NCBI GenBank assembly: GCA_029263475.1
Contig: JAJCXK010000081.1
Coordinates: 70,698-103,163 of the forward strand
Direction: 5' to 3'
DNA length: 32,466 nucleotides
DNA from: Candidatus Nitrosopumilus sp.
GTDB lineage: Archaea; Thermoproteota; Nitrososphaeria; Nitrososphaerales; Nitrosopumilaceae
Made by a program: the position numbers and the translations under genes
The notes under the pieces: generated by a model
Database searches by the model: none
What the model was told of the DNA's origin: nothing
The model's input: the letters and a program-made list of their open reading frames with translations, nothing else
In this document: positions 7,962-15,743 of the stretch, piece after piece
Position numbering within the stretch: position 1 is the stretch's first letter
Layout: every line of letters starts with the position of its first letter

Positions 7962-8128
7962 GTTCTGAAAGCAAGACAAGCTTTTGGGTGAATGTTCAAA
8001 GGCCGATTGCAAAGGTGACTGCTGCTAGTGACTGGTGGGAAAGACAGATGATCAACGTATTTGTCCTATCCACATTTGCAGCAGTCGGAATCGCAGCGTA
8101 TGGTATCATGCAATGGGTGAGAATCTGA
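7958..8128 (+). CDS. Small one-TM protein in the SemiSWEET operon
   Basis: A 56-residue protein from TTG 7958, which overlaps the previous stop (TTGA), to TGA 8126-8128. It has a polar N-terminus with a WW pair (ASDWWERQ) and one membrane segment at about residues 32-50 (INVFVLSTFAAVGIAAYGI). Tight coupling to the transporter gene suggests a partner or accessory subunit. No family recognised. Confidence 0.6.
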   Translation: MSSESKTSFWVNVQRPIAKVTAASDWWERQMINVFVLSTFAAVGIAAYGIMQWVRI

Positions 8129-8182
8129 TGAAACTTTCACTTGAAATGCCAAAGATGAGGAACTAAAGGAGTTGATGGAGAA

Positions 8183-8368
8183 TTGAGTTTCAGAATAATT
8201 CGTTATACTGACAAAGAAACTATCGACCAATACATTGTAGAACTCTTACAAGAGGGATTTGTGCCTAAAATCAAGGGCGATGAAACAACATTCCAAGGGA
8301 TTGGGACGTTGGAATTTGATCTTAAAACTCACAAAATGACCTTGATTTTGTCTCCTGATCCCTCTTAA
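8183..8368 (+). CDS. Small hypothetical protein
   Basis: A 61-residue alpha/beta-looking protein from TTG 8183, preceded by a GGAG at 8177-8180. It contains alternating beta-strand patterns (GTLEFDLKTHKMTLIL) and no Cys or membrane segment. It follows the one-TM gene after 54 bases on the same strand, so it may be the last gene of that operon and the last of the accessory region. Function unknown. Confidence 0.5.
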   Translation: MSFRIIRYTDKETIDQYIVELLQEGFVPKIKGDETTFQGIGTLEFDLKTHKMTLILSPDPS

Positions 8369-8448
8369 TTTTATGTATAAGTGAGCTTTTCATATGACCT
8401 ATATCCCTTGATGCAAAACAAAAATTCTAGCTTGGATCTGATTCAATT

Positions 8449-9387
8449 ATGACGTTTCTAACAGTTAAAGGATTGTCCTCACGATATGCTTCGTCAAAGG
8501 GCCCAGTCTATGCAGTTGATGATGTTGATTTTAATTTGGAACTGGGAGAATCCTTGGGAATAGCTGGAGAGAGTGCATGTGGGAAGAGTACATTGGGGTT
8601 GTCATTGATTAGGATGCTTTCAGATGCAAACGTACAGGGCAAGATCACGTTTGAGGGTGATTCCATTTTGGATATGCGTCATTCAACGTTTGATGATGAG
8701 TTCAGATGGAAAAAGATCTCAATGATATTTCAGGGTGCGATGAATTCCTTGGATCCTGTGTTTACTGTAAATGAGCAGTTTGTCGAAATTTTAAAGCAGC
8801 ATGATTTTGACGGTGATTTCAAGGATGTGATTTCTGATGCTGTAAGATCAGTAAGCCTTGATGAGAATGTTCTAAAAAAGTATCCCCACGAGCTAAGCGG
8901 TGGAATGAAGCAGAGGGTGATCATTGCAATGGCATTGCTCCTAAAGCCAAAATTCATAATTGCAGATGAACCCACTACGGCACTGGATGTTTTAATCCAG
9001 GCCCAGATTGTAAACCTGTTCAAGTCTCTGAAAAAGACGGGTGTGTCTTTTATGTTAATCACGCATGATTTGGCAGTCCTGTCAGAAATTGCAGACAAGA
9101 TTGGTATAATGTATGGTGGGCAGATGATGGAATTTGGTTCTGCAGAACAGATTTACAAAAATCCAAAGCATCCGTATACTCGAGGACTATTGGAATCCAT
9201 TCCAACGTTGAATGGTGGTGTTCCAAAGTATGTTTCTGGTATTCCTCCAAGCTTGCTTGATGCACCCACGCAATGCAGATTCATAGAAAGATGTCCTTTG
9301 GCAGTTGAGAAATGCAAAAAATTACCCCCAAAATTCAAAACCGAATCAGGCTATGTACGGTGCTGGCTATATGAGGACGAAAAATAA
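8449..9387 (+). CDS. Oligopeptide/dipeptide-type ABC transporter ATP-binding protein (OppD/DppD family)
   Basis: A 312-residue ATPase. Walker A GESACGKST (40-48), Q-loop Gln95, signature LSGGMKQ (149-155), Walker B FIIADEP (169-175) and H-loop His206 are all present. The C-terminal extension of the OppD/DppD family is there with Cys276, 282, 289 and 305 in C-x5-C-x6-C-x15-C spacing, the pattern that carries a 4Fe-4S cluster in some DppD proteins. Family members energise uptake of peptides or metal chelates and usually sit in operons with two permeases, a second ATPase and a binding protein. Here it stands alone: small accessory genes upstream and an opposing gene downstream. A TATAA near 8376-8380 may be its promoter. 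Confidence 0.85.
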   Translation: MTFLTVKGLSSRYASSKGPVYAVDDVDFNLELGESLGIAGESACGKSTLGLSLIRMLSDANVQGKITFEGDSILDMRHSTFDDEFRWKKISMIFQGAMNSLDPVFTVNEQFVEILKQHDFDGDFKDVISDAVRSVSLDENVLKKYPHELSGGMKQRVIIAMALLLKPKFIIADEPTTALDVLIQAQIVNLFKSLKKTGVSFMLITHDLAVLSEIADKIGIMYGGQMMEFGSAEQIYKNPKHPYTRGLLESIPTLNGGVPKYVSGIPPSLLDAPTQCRFIERCPLAVEKCKKLPPKFKTESGYVRCWLYEDEK

Positions 9388-9389
9388 TC

Positions 9390-9683
9390 TTACTTTGAAT
9401 TTAGAAATTCCTCATCAATTTTTTCCAAATAAACTTCCTGCAACTGTGCGATTTCTCTTCCTGTTGTATTCTTGCAAATCATCTTTGCATACTGTGCCAA
9501 GTCTGCATCCTTTTCGATTTTTTCAAACCTCTCTATCTTCCTAAATGATTCTTGCTCGAATTTCATAATGTCTCTTAACTCCTTGCTTAGTTCCTCTGCT
9601 TTCATTCTCTTGTAATTCTTTGGATTTGATTCTCTAAAGTTGATCTTATCTACAAGCTTTTGGATCTCACTGGACTCTTCCAT
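9390..9683 (-). CDS. Small helical protein, unknown
   Basis: A 97-residue, all-helical, strongly charged protein with a possible coiled coil over its middle (SKELRDIMKFEQESFRKIER). No Cys pair, membrane segment or catalytic motif. It converges on the ABC ATPase with 2 bases between stops, and is the last gene of a possible leftward set with the zinc-finger peptide (9711-9806) and the DUF6659-like gene. Function unknown. Confidence 0.65.
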   Translation of the reverse strand: MEESSEIQKLVDKINFRESNPKNYKRMKAEELSKELRDIMKFEQESFRKIERFEKIEKDADLAQYAKMICKNTTGREIAQLQEVYLEKIDEEFLNSK

Positions 9684-9710
9684 AATTTTTTATTTTGGAA
9701 TGCCAATAAA

Positions 9711-9806
9711 TTATTTTTGGCTTTCTTTTTTGTGTTCTAAAATGTGTTTTAGTCCATCTGGCATGTTTAATGAATCCAAGTTAATTTCACAGTATGGACA
9801 TTTCAA
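9711..9806 (-). CDS. 31-residue C2H2-type zinc-finger peptide
   Basis: Read from TTG 9806, which follows the stop of the DUF6659-like gene after a single base. The product starts MKCPYC and has the pattern C-x2-C-x14-H-x3-H (CPYC, then KHILEH), followed by a basic tail and TAA at 9711-9713. The C2H2 spacing and the one-base junction with the upstream gene support a real gene too small for most gene finders. It could bind nucleic acid or a protein partner; unproven. Confidence 0.55.
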   Translation of the reverse strand: MKCPYCEINLDSLNMPDGLKHILEHKKESQK

Positions 9807-9807
9807 T

Positions 9808-10185
9808 TTATTGCGAATATTTTTTTACTATTGGCAAGCAGGAATCTATGATCCTTAGCACTTCGGATCTAATTACTTTCTTATCAATTGATATCCACAC
9901 TCTTTGCTTCTTGACTGCAAAGGATATTGTCTGAACTTTTTTTCTTTCTTCCCAGACAAATTCAATTTCTCCGAGATTCTTGTCAAAGAAACCCTCAAGA
10001 TCTGTCTTCATCGCAATATGTGAGAACTGGTATTGGGTATTCTTTTCGTTTAGAAGCGGAATCATCTCTGCCCTTCGCTTGTATGCCATTAGTTCGCCAC
10101 TTTCGCCAATTACTCCTACGAATCTGATAAATGGACTGATGGTTGCAATTGTATCGCAAATCTTCTCAAAGTCTTTTTTTGCCAT
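9808..10185 (-). CDS. DUF6659-like thaumarchaeal protein
   Basis: A 125-residue protein with the layout I associate with the thaumarchaeal DUF6659 family: an N-terminal helix (FEKICDTIATI), a PFIRFVGVIGESGELMA strand-turn-strand, a middle PLLNEK helix and a late strand pair (QTISFAVKKQRVWISID). The fold resembles roadblock/profilin-like sensor domains, which is a guess. It is followed by the zinc-finger peptide after one base. Members are abundant in ammonia-oxidising archaea and have no known function. Confidence 0.6.
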   Translation of the reverse strand: MAKKDFEKICDTIATISPFIRFVGVIGESGELMAYKRRAEMIPLLNEKNTQYQFSHIAMKTDLEGFFDKNLGEIEFVWEERKKVQTISFAVKKQRVWISIDKKVIRSEVLRIIDSCLPIVKKYSQ

Positions 10186-10274
10186 GTTCGAAGTTCAAAA
10201 AGATGATATTTTAATGAATTGCATGTTTTTTGTTCAAGATTTGATTAAATAATGCCTGAAAAGCAGTTTGATTT

Positions 10275-10940
10275 ATGGAACTAGGTGATGTTCTTCCATT
10301 TGCGACCGATGATGGATACCTGATTCTAGCACTAATCAATTTCTTTGGCTCACTGGTTCCGTTTGTTCCGTTACCTGGATTCTTGTTTCTTGCCACGATG
10401 TCTGTTGGCAATGAATATGACTTGCATGCCCTGGCATTGATATCTGCAGTGACTGCAACAGTTGCAAAACAAATCATATTCTTTGTAAGCTTTGGAGGGC
10501 GTAAAATTATGAATGCAAAAACCAGAACAAGAATGCGTCCATTTGAAAGATTGGTAAAAAAATATGGCGCGGCAGCTGCATTTTTTGCCGCAGCAACGCC
10601 GATGCCTGATGATATCATCTTTGTCCCGCTGGGTCTTGCAAAATACAATCCGAAAAGGTTCTTTGTTGCAACACTTGCAGGTAAGCTTGTTCTTAGCTAT
10701 GTTATAGTCTTCATCTCACATTATATCGGGTTGTCTTTCATAGAGCCGTTTTTGGAAAATGTCGACGATGCGACTCCGATATATGTTGGAATTGCAGTTT
10801 TTGCAGCGATGATGACTGCAGTCATCGTGATCCTGTTAAAATTAGATTGGGTGAGGATCATGGGCAAGTTTGCTCCTTGGACCTTGGATGAAAATAACAA
10901 TGATGAAAGTACCAAGGACAAAAGTACCAAGGACAATTAA
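10275..10940 (+). CDS. VTT-domain (DedA/SNARE-associated) membrane protein
   Basis: A 221-residue membrane protein with about four to five hydrophobic segments. VTT hallmarks: PFVPLPGFLFLATM near residues 34-47, a helix with a GGRKIM end (about 74-79), and ATPMPDDIIFVPLGLAKY (about 106-123), the conserved re-entrant region with its PxPDD. The family includes bacterial DedA proteins and eukaryotic VMP1/TMEM41, linked to lipid scrambling or flipping. A charged tail ends in a duplicated ESTKD/KSTKD unit. It overlaps the converging glycosylase gene by 4 bases. Confidence 0.8.
   Translation: MELGDVLPFATDDGYLILALINFFGSLVPFVPLPGFLFLATMSVGNEYDLHALALISAVTATVAKQIIFFVSFGGRKIMNAKTRTRMRPFERLVKKYGAAAAFFAAATPMPDDIIFVPLGLAKYNPKRFFVATLAGKLVLSYVIVFISHYIGLSFIEPFLENVDDATPIYVGIAVFAAMMTAVIVILLKLDWVRIMGKFAPWTLDENNNDESTKDKSTKDN
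10906..10935. repeat. Two tandem copies of a 15-bp unit
   Basis: The unit aaagtaccaaggaca occurs twice without a gap, in frame (five codons each), in the last codons of the VTT gene. It adds a Ser-Thr-Lys-Asp repeat to the cytoplasmic tail and looks like a recent slippage duplication. Confidence 0.85.
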
Positions 10941-11494
10941 TTCTGCATTTTAAAATTCCATAACCTTTCTGTTGCCTTTGTTATTCCAATTCTTGGTGAT
11001 GCGATTACTTCTTCTGGTATGATTCCTTCTGAGATGTGCAGTTTGGAATCTTTTGTCAGATCTAAACCATAGTGCTCTTTTGTGATTGCAAGGGCCTGTG
11101 CAAGCTTTGCAGGTCCATTTGCGAGATTTTTCAAACTAACATGTCCTCTGTTTTCTTGCATTGCCCTGATGCCATTTTCCGGTCTAATTGCGCGAATTAG
11201 AACTGCACCCGCCGCATAATTTGGATTTCTTGCCACTACATTGAAACAAAAATGCATTCCATATGTAAAATAAACATAGGCTGAGCCAACATCTCCAAAC
11301 ATGATCTTGTTTCTTTCAGTTATCTTGTGAAACGCATGACTTGCAGGATCATCTTTATGCTTGTATGCCTCGGTTTCTGTGATTATTCCTGATACTTGCT
11401 GACCTCTAATTTTTCTGATGATTTTTTTCCCCAGGATATTTTTTGCAACGTCAACCGTATCTTTTGAATAAAATTCTCTAGGGAGTATAGTCAA
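10937..11494 (-). CDS. 3-methyladenine/alkyladenine DNA glycosylase (AAG/MPG family)
   Basis: A 185-residue protein of the eukaryote-like AAG family, which removes alkylated and deaminated purines by hydrolysing the N-glycosidic bond. ETEAY at about 40-44 supplies the catalytic Glu (Glu42, equivalent to human Glu125) and intercalating Tyr44; His53 in ASHAF matches the conserved His136; YVYFTYGMHFCFNVV (about 73-87) is the family core; RAIRPENGI and NGPAKLAQAL follow. Length is normal for prokaryotic members. The start overlaps the end of the uracil-DNA glycosylase gene by 17 bases, so both are probably one transcript. Confidence 0.9.
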   Translation of the reverse strand: MTILPREFYSKDTVDVAKNILGKKIIRKIRGQQVSGIITETEAYKHKDDPASHAFHKITERNKIMFGDVGSAYVYFTYGMHFCFNVVARNPNYAAGAVLIRAIRPENGIRAMQENRGHVSLKNLANGPAKLAQALAITKEHYGLDLTKDSKLHISEGIIPEEVIASPRIGITKATERLWNFKMQN

Positions 11495-12083
11495 AGTCTA
11501 CCTGGATATCTATTCCGTCTTTTATTTCTGTGATTATCTTAAACAGTTTTATGATGTCGCTTTTTAGAACCTTGATCAGATCTTGATTGTAAATAGTAGC
11601 AGCTGGATGAATGGTTAGAAAGTACAACTGCTCCTCTTTGCGTACTACTCTGCCCCTGTGCTTGATGATTTCAGAACCTCCTAGTAGTGAGTTAAACGCA
11701 GTATTTCCAAGAATGCAGATTATTTTTGGCTTGATGATTGATATTTCCTGCTTCAAATATTCCTGACACGTGCTTCTCTCAGTTGTAGTTGGAACTCTGT
11801 TCTTTGGAGGTCTGCACTTTACAATGTTTGTAATGTATATGTCGTCTCTGGAAACCATCGCTTCATCCAGTGCCATTGAGAGTCTTTTCCCTGCAATCCC
11901 GATGAATGGTTCTCCGTTCAGATCCTCATTTTTCCCCGGAGCCTCTCCCACAAAGATCACGTCTGATTTAAAATTCCCTTTGCCTGGAACCGATTTGATT
12001 CTGGTCTTTGAGAGTTCGCACTTTGTACATTTCATAACTTCATGTCTTATGGCTTCCATCTTGTTGTACATTTTAGTTGACAC
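11478..12083 (-). CDS. Family-4 uracil-DNA glycosylase with 4Fe-4S cluster
   Basis: A 201-residue UDGa-type enzyme that removes uracil from DNA as the first step of base excision repair. Motif A is GEAPGKNEDLNGEPF (46-60), motif B is HPAA (159-162), and Cys19, Cys22, Cys90 and Cys106 are spaced as the cluster ligands of this family. It lies between TldD (overlap of 11 bases upstream) and the AAG glycosylase (overlap of 17 bases downstream), giving two base-excision enzymes in one operon. Confidence 0.92.
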   Translation of the reverse strand: MSTKMYNKMEAIRHEVMKCTKCELSKTRIKSVPGKGNFKSDVIFVGEAPGKNEDLNGEPFIGIAGKRLSMALDEAMVSRDDIYITNIVKCRPPKNRVPTTTERSTCQEYLKQEISIIKPKIICILGNTAFNSLLGGSEIIKHRGRVVRKEEQLYFLTIHPAATIYNQDLIKVLKSDIIKLFKIITEIKDGIDIQVDFDYTP

Positions 12084-13494
12084 TCCTAATCGTGGCAGTT
12101 CCTCTTACGGTTGGTCCGCCGTTTCCCATGATCATTGACTGCATGGGATCCCCTTTACCGCAATTAGTTATTGGCCTTACTGTGAAATCGTTTCCACATG
12201 CATCAATTGACTCAAAAAACCTGGGAGCCGTTCCCATTACAATTACGTCTCTCAGCAAGTCCGTGATTTCCCCGTTCTCGATTCTTTGAGCATACTGGCA
12301 TGATATGCTCCAGTTGTACCGCTTCATATCAATTGATGGTATCTTCATGTTTGAGATAAGGTAGCCGTGTTTTACTTCCTTTATCATCTCATCTACATTC
12401 CAGTTACCGTTGCCTATGCATGTGCATGCCATTCGAATAAGGGGCATGAATCGATAGTTTGTTGCCCTCATGTTTCCTGTGGGTTTTGAGTTGAATGCCT
12501 GTGCGGTCTCTCTGTTTTGCATATGATTGGTTAGGATTCCGTTTTCAACAAGGGACGTCTTCTTGGTTTCCACGCCCTCATCGTCAAAGTGATACCATCC
12601 CAGACTATCCTTTATCGTGGGATCGTCAAACACGTTTAGGTCTTCTGAACCTATTCTGGTTCCAATTTTTCCTTTCCACCATGCGCCTCCTGCCCACGCC
12701 ATTTCCTTTCCAAGCACTCTGTCTGCTTCAGATGGATGTCCTAGTATCTCATGTGTAAGCAAGGATACAAAGTCCGGATTCATTATTACTGTCGCTTCTT
12801 CCCCTTTTGCTGGCTTTGCATCAAGTAGATGCGATGCTTTTGATGCAATCTCTTTTGCACTTTCAAAAACCTTCTTGTCTGAAATTATCTGTTCTAGTCC
12901 CCCCCTTCCACCTTCTGTGATGTTTACGGATTGCGTAAGTCCGGATTCATGTGCTGTTGCAACCATGTCCATGACGGTGTCTGTGTGATTTTGTAGAATT
13001 TCCGAACCTTCGCTGCTTACAAAGTATTTTGAATTAACTGTATACCATGGATTGGTAACAGATTTGGTAATTTTTGGCATGTTTGAAATGATTTCATTGC
13101 ACTCTAATCCTATTTTGATTATTTTATCTAGTTCTGGTTTTTTCAAAACTGGAAAATCAATCTTCGCTTTCGTTGCAACGTTTGGATAAAGATCAATTTT
13201 ATTTTTTTTATTTTTTATTCTGGATGCGACACTCTTAATAGAATTGTCCACCGCATTTTTGATTTGATCAAATGATTGGGGATTTGTAATTGAGCAAAAA
13301 CTCCACACTTCATCTTTTACAATTCTGATCCCTATTCCCATGTCGTCGTTTGTTTTGACATGATCTATCTGCTTGTTTTCTATTAGTACTGATTTCCTTT
13401 CTTGTTGCTCTGCTCTCGCATCGCAGTATTGGACTCCTGAACTTTGCGCGTAACTCACCGCTTTTTCTGCTAGGTTCTGTAAAATTGAATCCAT
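12073..13494 (-). CDS. tldD: TldD-family metalloprotease
   Basis: A 473-residue protein of the TldD/PmbA (modulator of DNA gyrase) family. The zinc motif HExxxH is HEILGH at 248-253, followed by PSEADRVLG, and a conserved Cys in ITNCGKGDP near residue 450 fits the third ligand. In bacteria the TldD-TldE pair forms a heterodimeric protease with the active site in TldD. No TldE/PmbA partner lies beside it here, so it may pair with a gene elsewhere or act as a homodimer. First gene of the overlapping operon with the two DNA glycosylases; a small acidic gene lies 40 bases upstream. Confidence 0.88.
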   Translation of the reverse strand: MDSILQNLAEKAVSYAQSSGVQYCDARAEQQERKSVLIENKQIDHVKTNDDMGIGIRIVKDEVWSFCSITNPQSFDQIKNAVDNSIKSVASRIKNKKNKIDLYPNVATKAKIDFPVLKKPELDKIIKIGLECNEIISNMPKITKSVTNPWYTVNSKYFVSSEGSEILQNHTDTVMDMVATAHESGLTQSVNITEGGRGGLEQIISDKKVFESAKEIASKASHLLDAKPAKGEEATVIMNPDFVSLLTHEILGHPSEADRVLGKEMAWAGGAWWKGKIGTRIGSEDLNVFDDPTIKDSLGWYHFDDEGVETKKTSLVENGILTNHMQNRETAQAFNSKPTGNMRATNYRFMPLIRMACTCIGNGNWNVDEMIKEVKHGYLISNMKIPSIDMKRYNWSISCQYAQRIENGEITDLLRDVIVMGTAPRFFESIDACGNDFTVRPITNCGKGDPMQSMIMGNGGPTVRGTATIRSVN

Positions 13495-13534
13495 GTGCTA
13501 TGATGTGATGAGGGGTTCGTAAGTCTTCTGCTGT

Positions 13535-13675
13535 CTAGTGATTTGATATTGCAGGCATGGTAAAGTAGTATTCATCTTCAAAATCATAGTCCGACGAGTC
13601 ATTTTTGCGTAAAAATTCAAAGTATTCGGTACAATTCTCATAAAATGCCTTATTTTTTGGATGTTCTTTTTCCAT
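13535..13675 (-). CDS. Small acidic protein upstream of tldD
   Basis: A 46-residue frame, ATG at 13675, TAG at 13535-13537. It is acidic and aromatic (repeated Tyr, Phe, Asp and Glu, including DYDFEDEYYF), a composition more protein-like than the longer basic frame that overlaps it on the same strand. It is co-directional with tldD, 40 bases upstream of its start, so it may be the operon's first gene. No family recognised; translation unproven. Confidence 0.45.
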   Translation of the reverse strand: MEKEHPKNKAFYENCTEYFEFLRKNDSSDYDFEDEYYFTMPAISNH

Positions 13676-13922
13676 GATATTCCTACCAATTGCAGCATTT
13701 TTTCAAGAGAGTGAGTGATTTTAGTTCTAAAAGTTTGTTTTCTTTAAGCAGAATTATCGCGCATTTTATCTGTCCTGATGATTACTTGTGATTACAAATG
13801 AGAATCGCCTGTCAACTTTGACATGATTGGCATTTTCTCATGCGGAATCTCAAGCATCCTAAGAGTGAAAAATTTAGGAAAGCAATTTAGGGTATCAGAT
13901 TACTCAAAAATTGATTTAAAAT

Positions 13923-15743
13923 TTGTCAAAAATTGTAGCTGACACAAGCGTAATCATTAACGGCAAGCTGGTATCTCAGATCGAATCTGGATCAATAAGG
14001 AACTGTGAAATTATTATCCCCCAGTCCGTTTTTGATGAGTTGCAATCCCAAGCATTAAAGAAAAGAGATGAGGGATTCGTCGGTCTAGAAAAAATTGGAA
14101 AACTCAAATCTTTGTCTGGTGGCTATGGCCTGAATGTAATCGTATCTGGTTCTCATCCCTCATCGGATGACGTAAAGCTTGCTGGCAGTGGAAGAATTGA
14201 CTCTTTGATTGTCGACATGGCCAAGCAAAACGATGCCGTTCTTTATACTTCTGACCGCGTGCAGTATTTGGTTGCACAAGCAGAAGGAATAGATGCCGTT
14301 TTTCTAAAATCTGAAATTAAGAAAGAATCGTTGGAATTTTTAAAATTTTTTGATTCTGAAACCATGAGTGTTCATCTAAAAGAAAATCAGTACCCATTGG
14401 CAAAAAAAGGCAAACCTGGGGAATTTCTGTTGACAAAAGTTGCCGATGATGTTCTTTCCCGTGATTATCTTGAAATGATTTCATCCCAAATTCTAGAAAC
14501 TACGAGCATCTCAGATTCTGCTACTCTGGAAATTTCTAAAACTGGTACATCCGTTGTGCAGTATGATGATTACAGGATAGCCATTACGTATCCTCCTTTT
14601 TCTGAATCCTATGAGATAACTATAGTTCATCCCATTGTCAGCCTTACCCTTGATGACTATGACGTTTCAGAAAAGCTGATGGAACGCTTTTCTGATGGTG
14701 CTGAGGGGATTGTGATTTCTGGCGCTCCCGGCTCAGGAAAAAGTACCCTTGCGTCTGGCCTTGCAAATTTTTACCACAACAAGGGAAAAATCGTAAAAAC
14801 ATTCGAGTCTCCTCGTGACTTGCAAGTTGAAACCGGTGTTACCCAGTATGGCAAGCTAGACGGCAGCTTTGATAATGCTGCGGATATCTTGTTGCTGGTG
14901 AGGCCAGACTATACCATTTTTGATGAGGTAAGGCGAAGGGAGGACTTTGGCACGTTTGCTGATTTGCGATTAACTGGTGTGGGCATGGTCGGTGTTGTTC
15001 ACGCAAATTCGCCACTGGATGCGATTCAGCGTTTCATAGGGAAGATTGAGCTTGGAATAATCCCAAATATTTTGGACACTGTGGTTTTTGTGAAGGCTGG
15101 AGAGATTCAAAAGGTCTACGACCTGGAATTAAAAGTCAAAGTGCCAACCGGGATGACGGAATCTGATCTTGCAAGGCCTGTGATTGAGATTAGAAACTTT
15201 GAAGACGATGTTTTGGAGCATGAAATCTACACGTTTGGAGAAGAAAATGTGATTGTCCCCGTTGGAAAAAAGGTTGACAGAATAGGGATTGAAAAGCTTG
15301 CAGAGGATAAGATAAAGGAAATTTTTAGACGGTATGATCCTGGGGTGGAAGTTGAAATTCTTTCTGATAACCGGGTAAAGGTATCTGTGGAAGAACGTTG
15401 CATCGCGTCAATCATTGGACGAGGAGGTTCAAACATAAGCGAACTTGAAAAACTCCTAAAGGTACACATCGACGTGGTGCAAAAAAGCTCCGAAAAATCT
15501 TCTTCATTGTCTGATAATGTCCCATTCTCTTTTTCAGAATCAAAGACGTCTCTGCTATTTCTTGTAGATAGGGATTATACTTCGATGCATGCTGACATAC
15601 TAGTCAATGAAAAATTTGTTTCGTCTGTTCGTATTGGTAAGAAAGGACAAATTAAAATTCCAAAACGCTCTGAACTTGCAAGGGATATTCTTGACAATTC
15701 GTCTTCTCAAAATGATATTCAAATAGTTCTCAAAGATTTTTAA
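13923..15743 (+). CDS. pina: PIN-domain, PilT-like ATPase and KH-domain protein (PINA type)
   Basis: A 606-residue archaeal protein. An N-terminal PIN nuclease-like domain (about 1-130) keeps acidic residues at Asp7, Glu39, Asp93 and Asp111. The central secretion-type ATPase has Walker A GAPGSGKST (267-275), TIFDEVRRRED (about 331-341) as Walker B, and VVHAN (358-362). A KH domain (about 488-520) has GRGG at 499-502. PINA of Sulfolobus is a hexameric ATPase that promotes Holliday-junction branch migration and interacts with Hjc and Hjm. The start is TTG at 13923. It converges on the DtxR-family gene, overlapping by 14 bases. It is divergent from the tldD/glycosylase operon. Confidence 0.88.
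   Translation: MSKIVADTSVIINGKLVSQIESGSIRNCEIIIPQSVFDELQSQALKKRDEGFVGLEKIGKLKSLSGGYGLNVIVSGSHPSSDDVKLAGSGRIDSLIVDMAKQNDAVLYTSDRVQYLVAQAEGIDAVFLKSEIKKESLEFLKFFDSETMSVHLKENQYPLAKKGKPGEFLLTKVADDVLSRDYLEMISSQILETTSISDSATLEISKTGTSVVQYDDYRIAITYPPFSESYEITIVHPIVSLTLDDYDVSEKLMERFSDGAEGIVISGAPGSGKSTLASGLANFYHNKGKIVKTFESPRDLQVETGVTQYGKLDGSFDNAADILLLVRPDYTIFDEVRRREDFGTFADLRLTGVGMVGVVHANSPLDAIQRFIGKIELGIIPNILDTVVFVKAGEIQKVYDLELKVKVPTGMTESDLARPVIEIRNFEDDVLEHEIYTFGEENVIVPVGKKVDRIGIEKLAEDKIKEIFRRYDPGVEVEILSDNRVKVSVEERCIASIIGRGGSNISELEKLLKVHIDVVQKSSEKSSSLSDNVPFSFSESKTSLLFLVDRDYTSMHADILVNEKFVSSVRIGKKGQIKIPKRSELARDILDNSSSQNDIQIVLKDF

Noticed and set aside
8128-8166. 12-residue frame after the one-TM gene, overlapping its stop by one base
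   Set aside because: Too short to support; no recognisable feature beyond the overlap.
9711-9806. Reading the gap as plain intergenic DNA
   Set aside because: The C2H2 pattern and one-base junction favour a small gene, so it was kept as a feature at moderate confidence.
12248-12253. Idea that the HExxxH of TldD and the HExxGH of the viral peptidase show common origin
   Set aside because: The sequences around the motifs share nothing else; TldD lacks the matrixin loop and Met-turn.
13498-13698. 66-residue leftward frame upstream of tldD
   Set aside because: Its composition (many Thr, Arg, Gln and Ile) looks like the out-of-frame shadow of the 46-residue acidic frame at 13535-13675.
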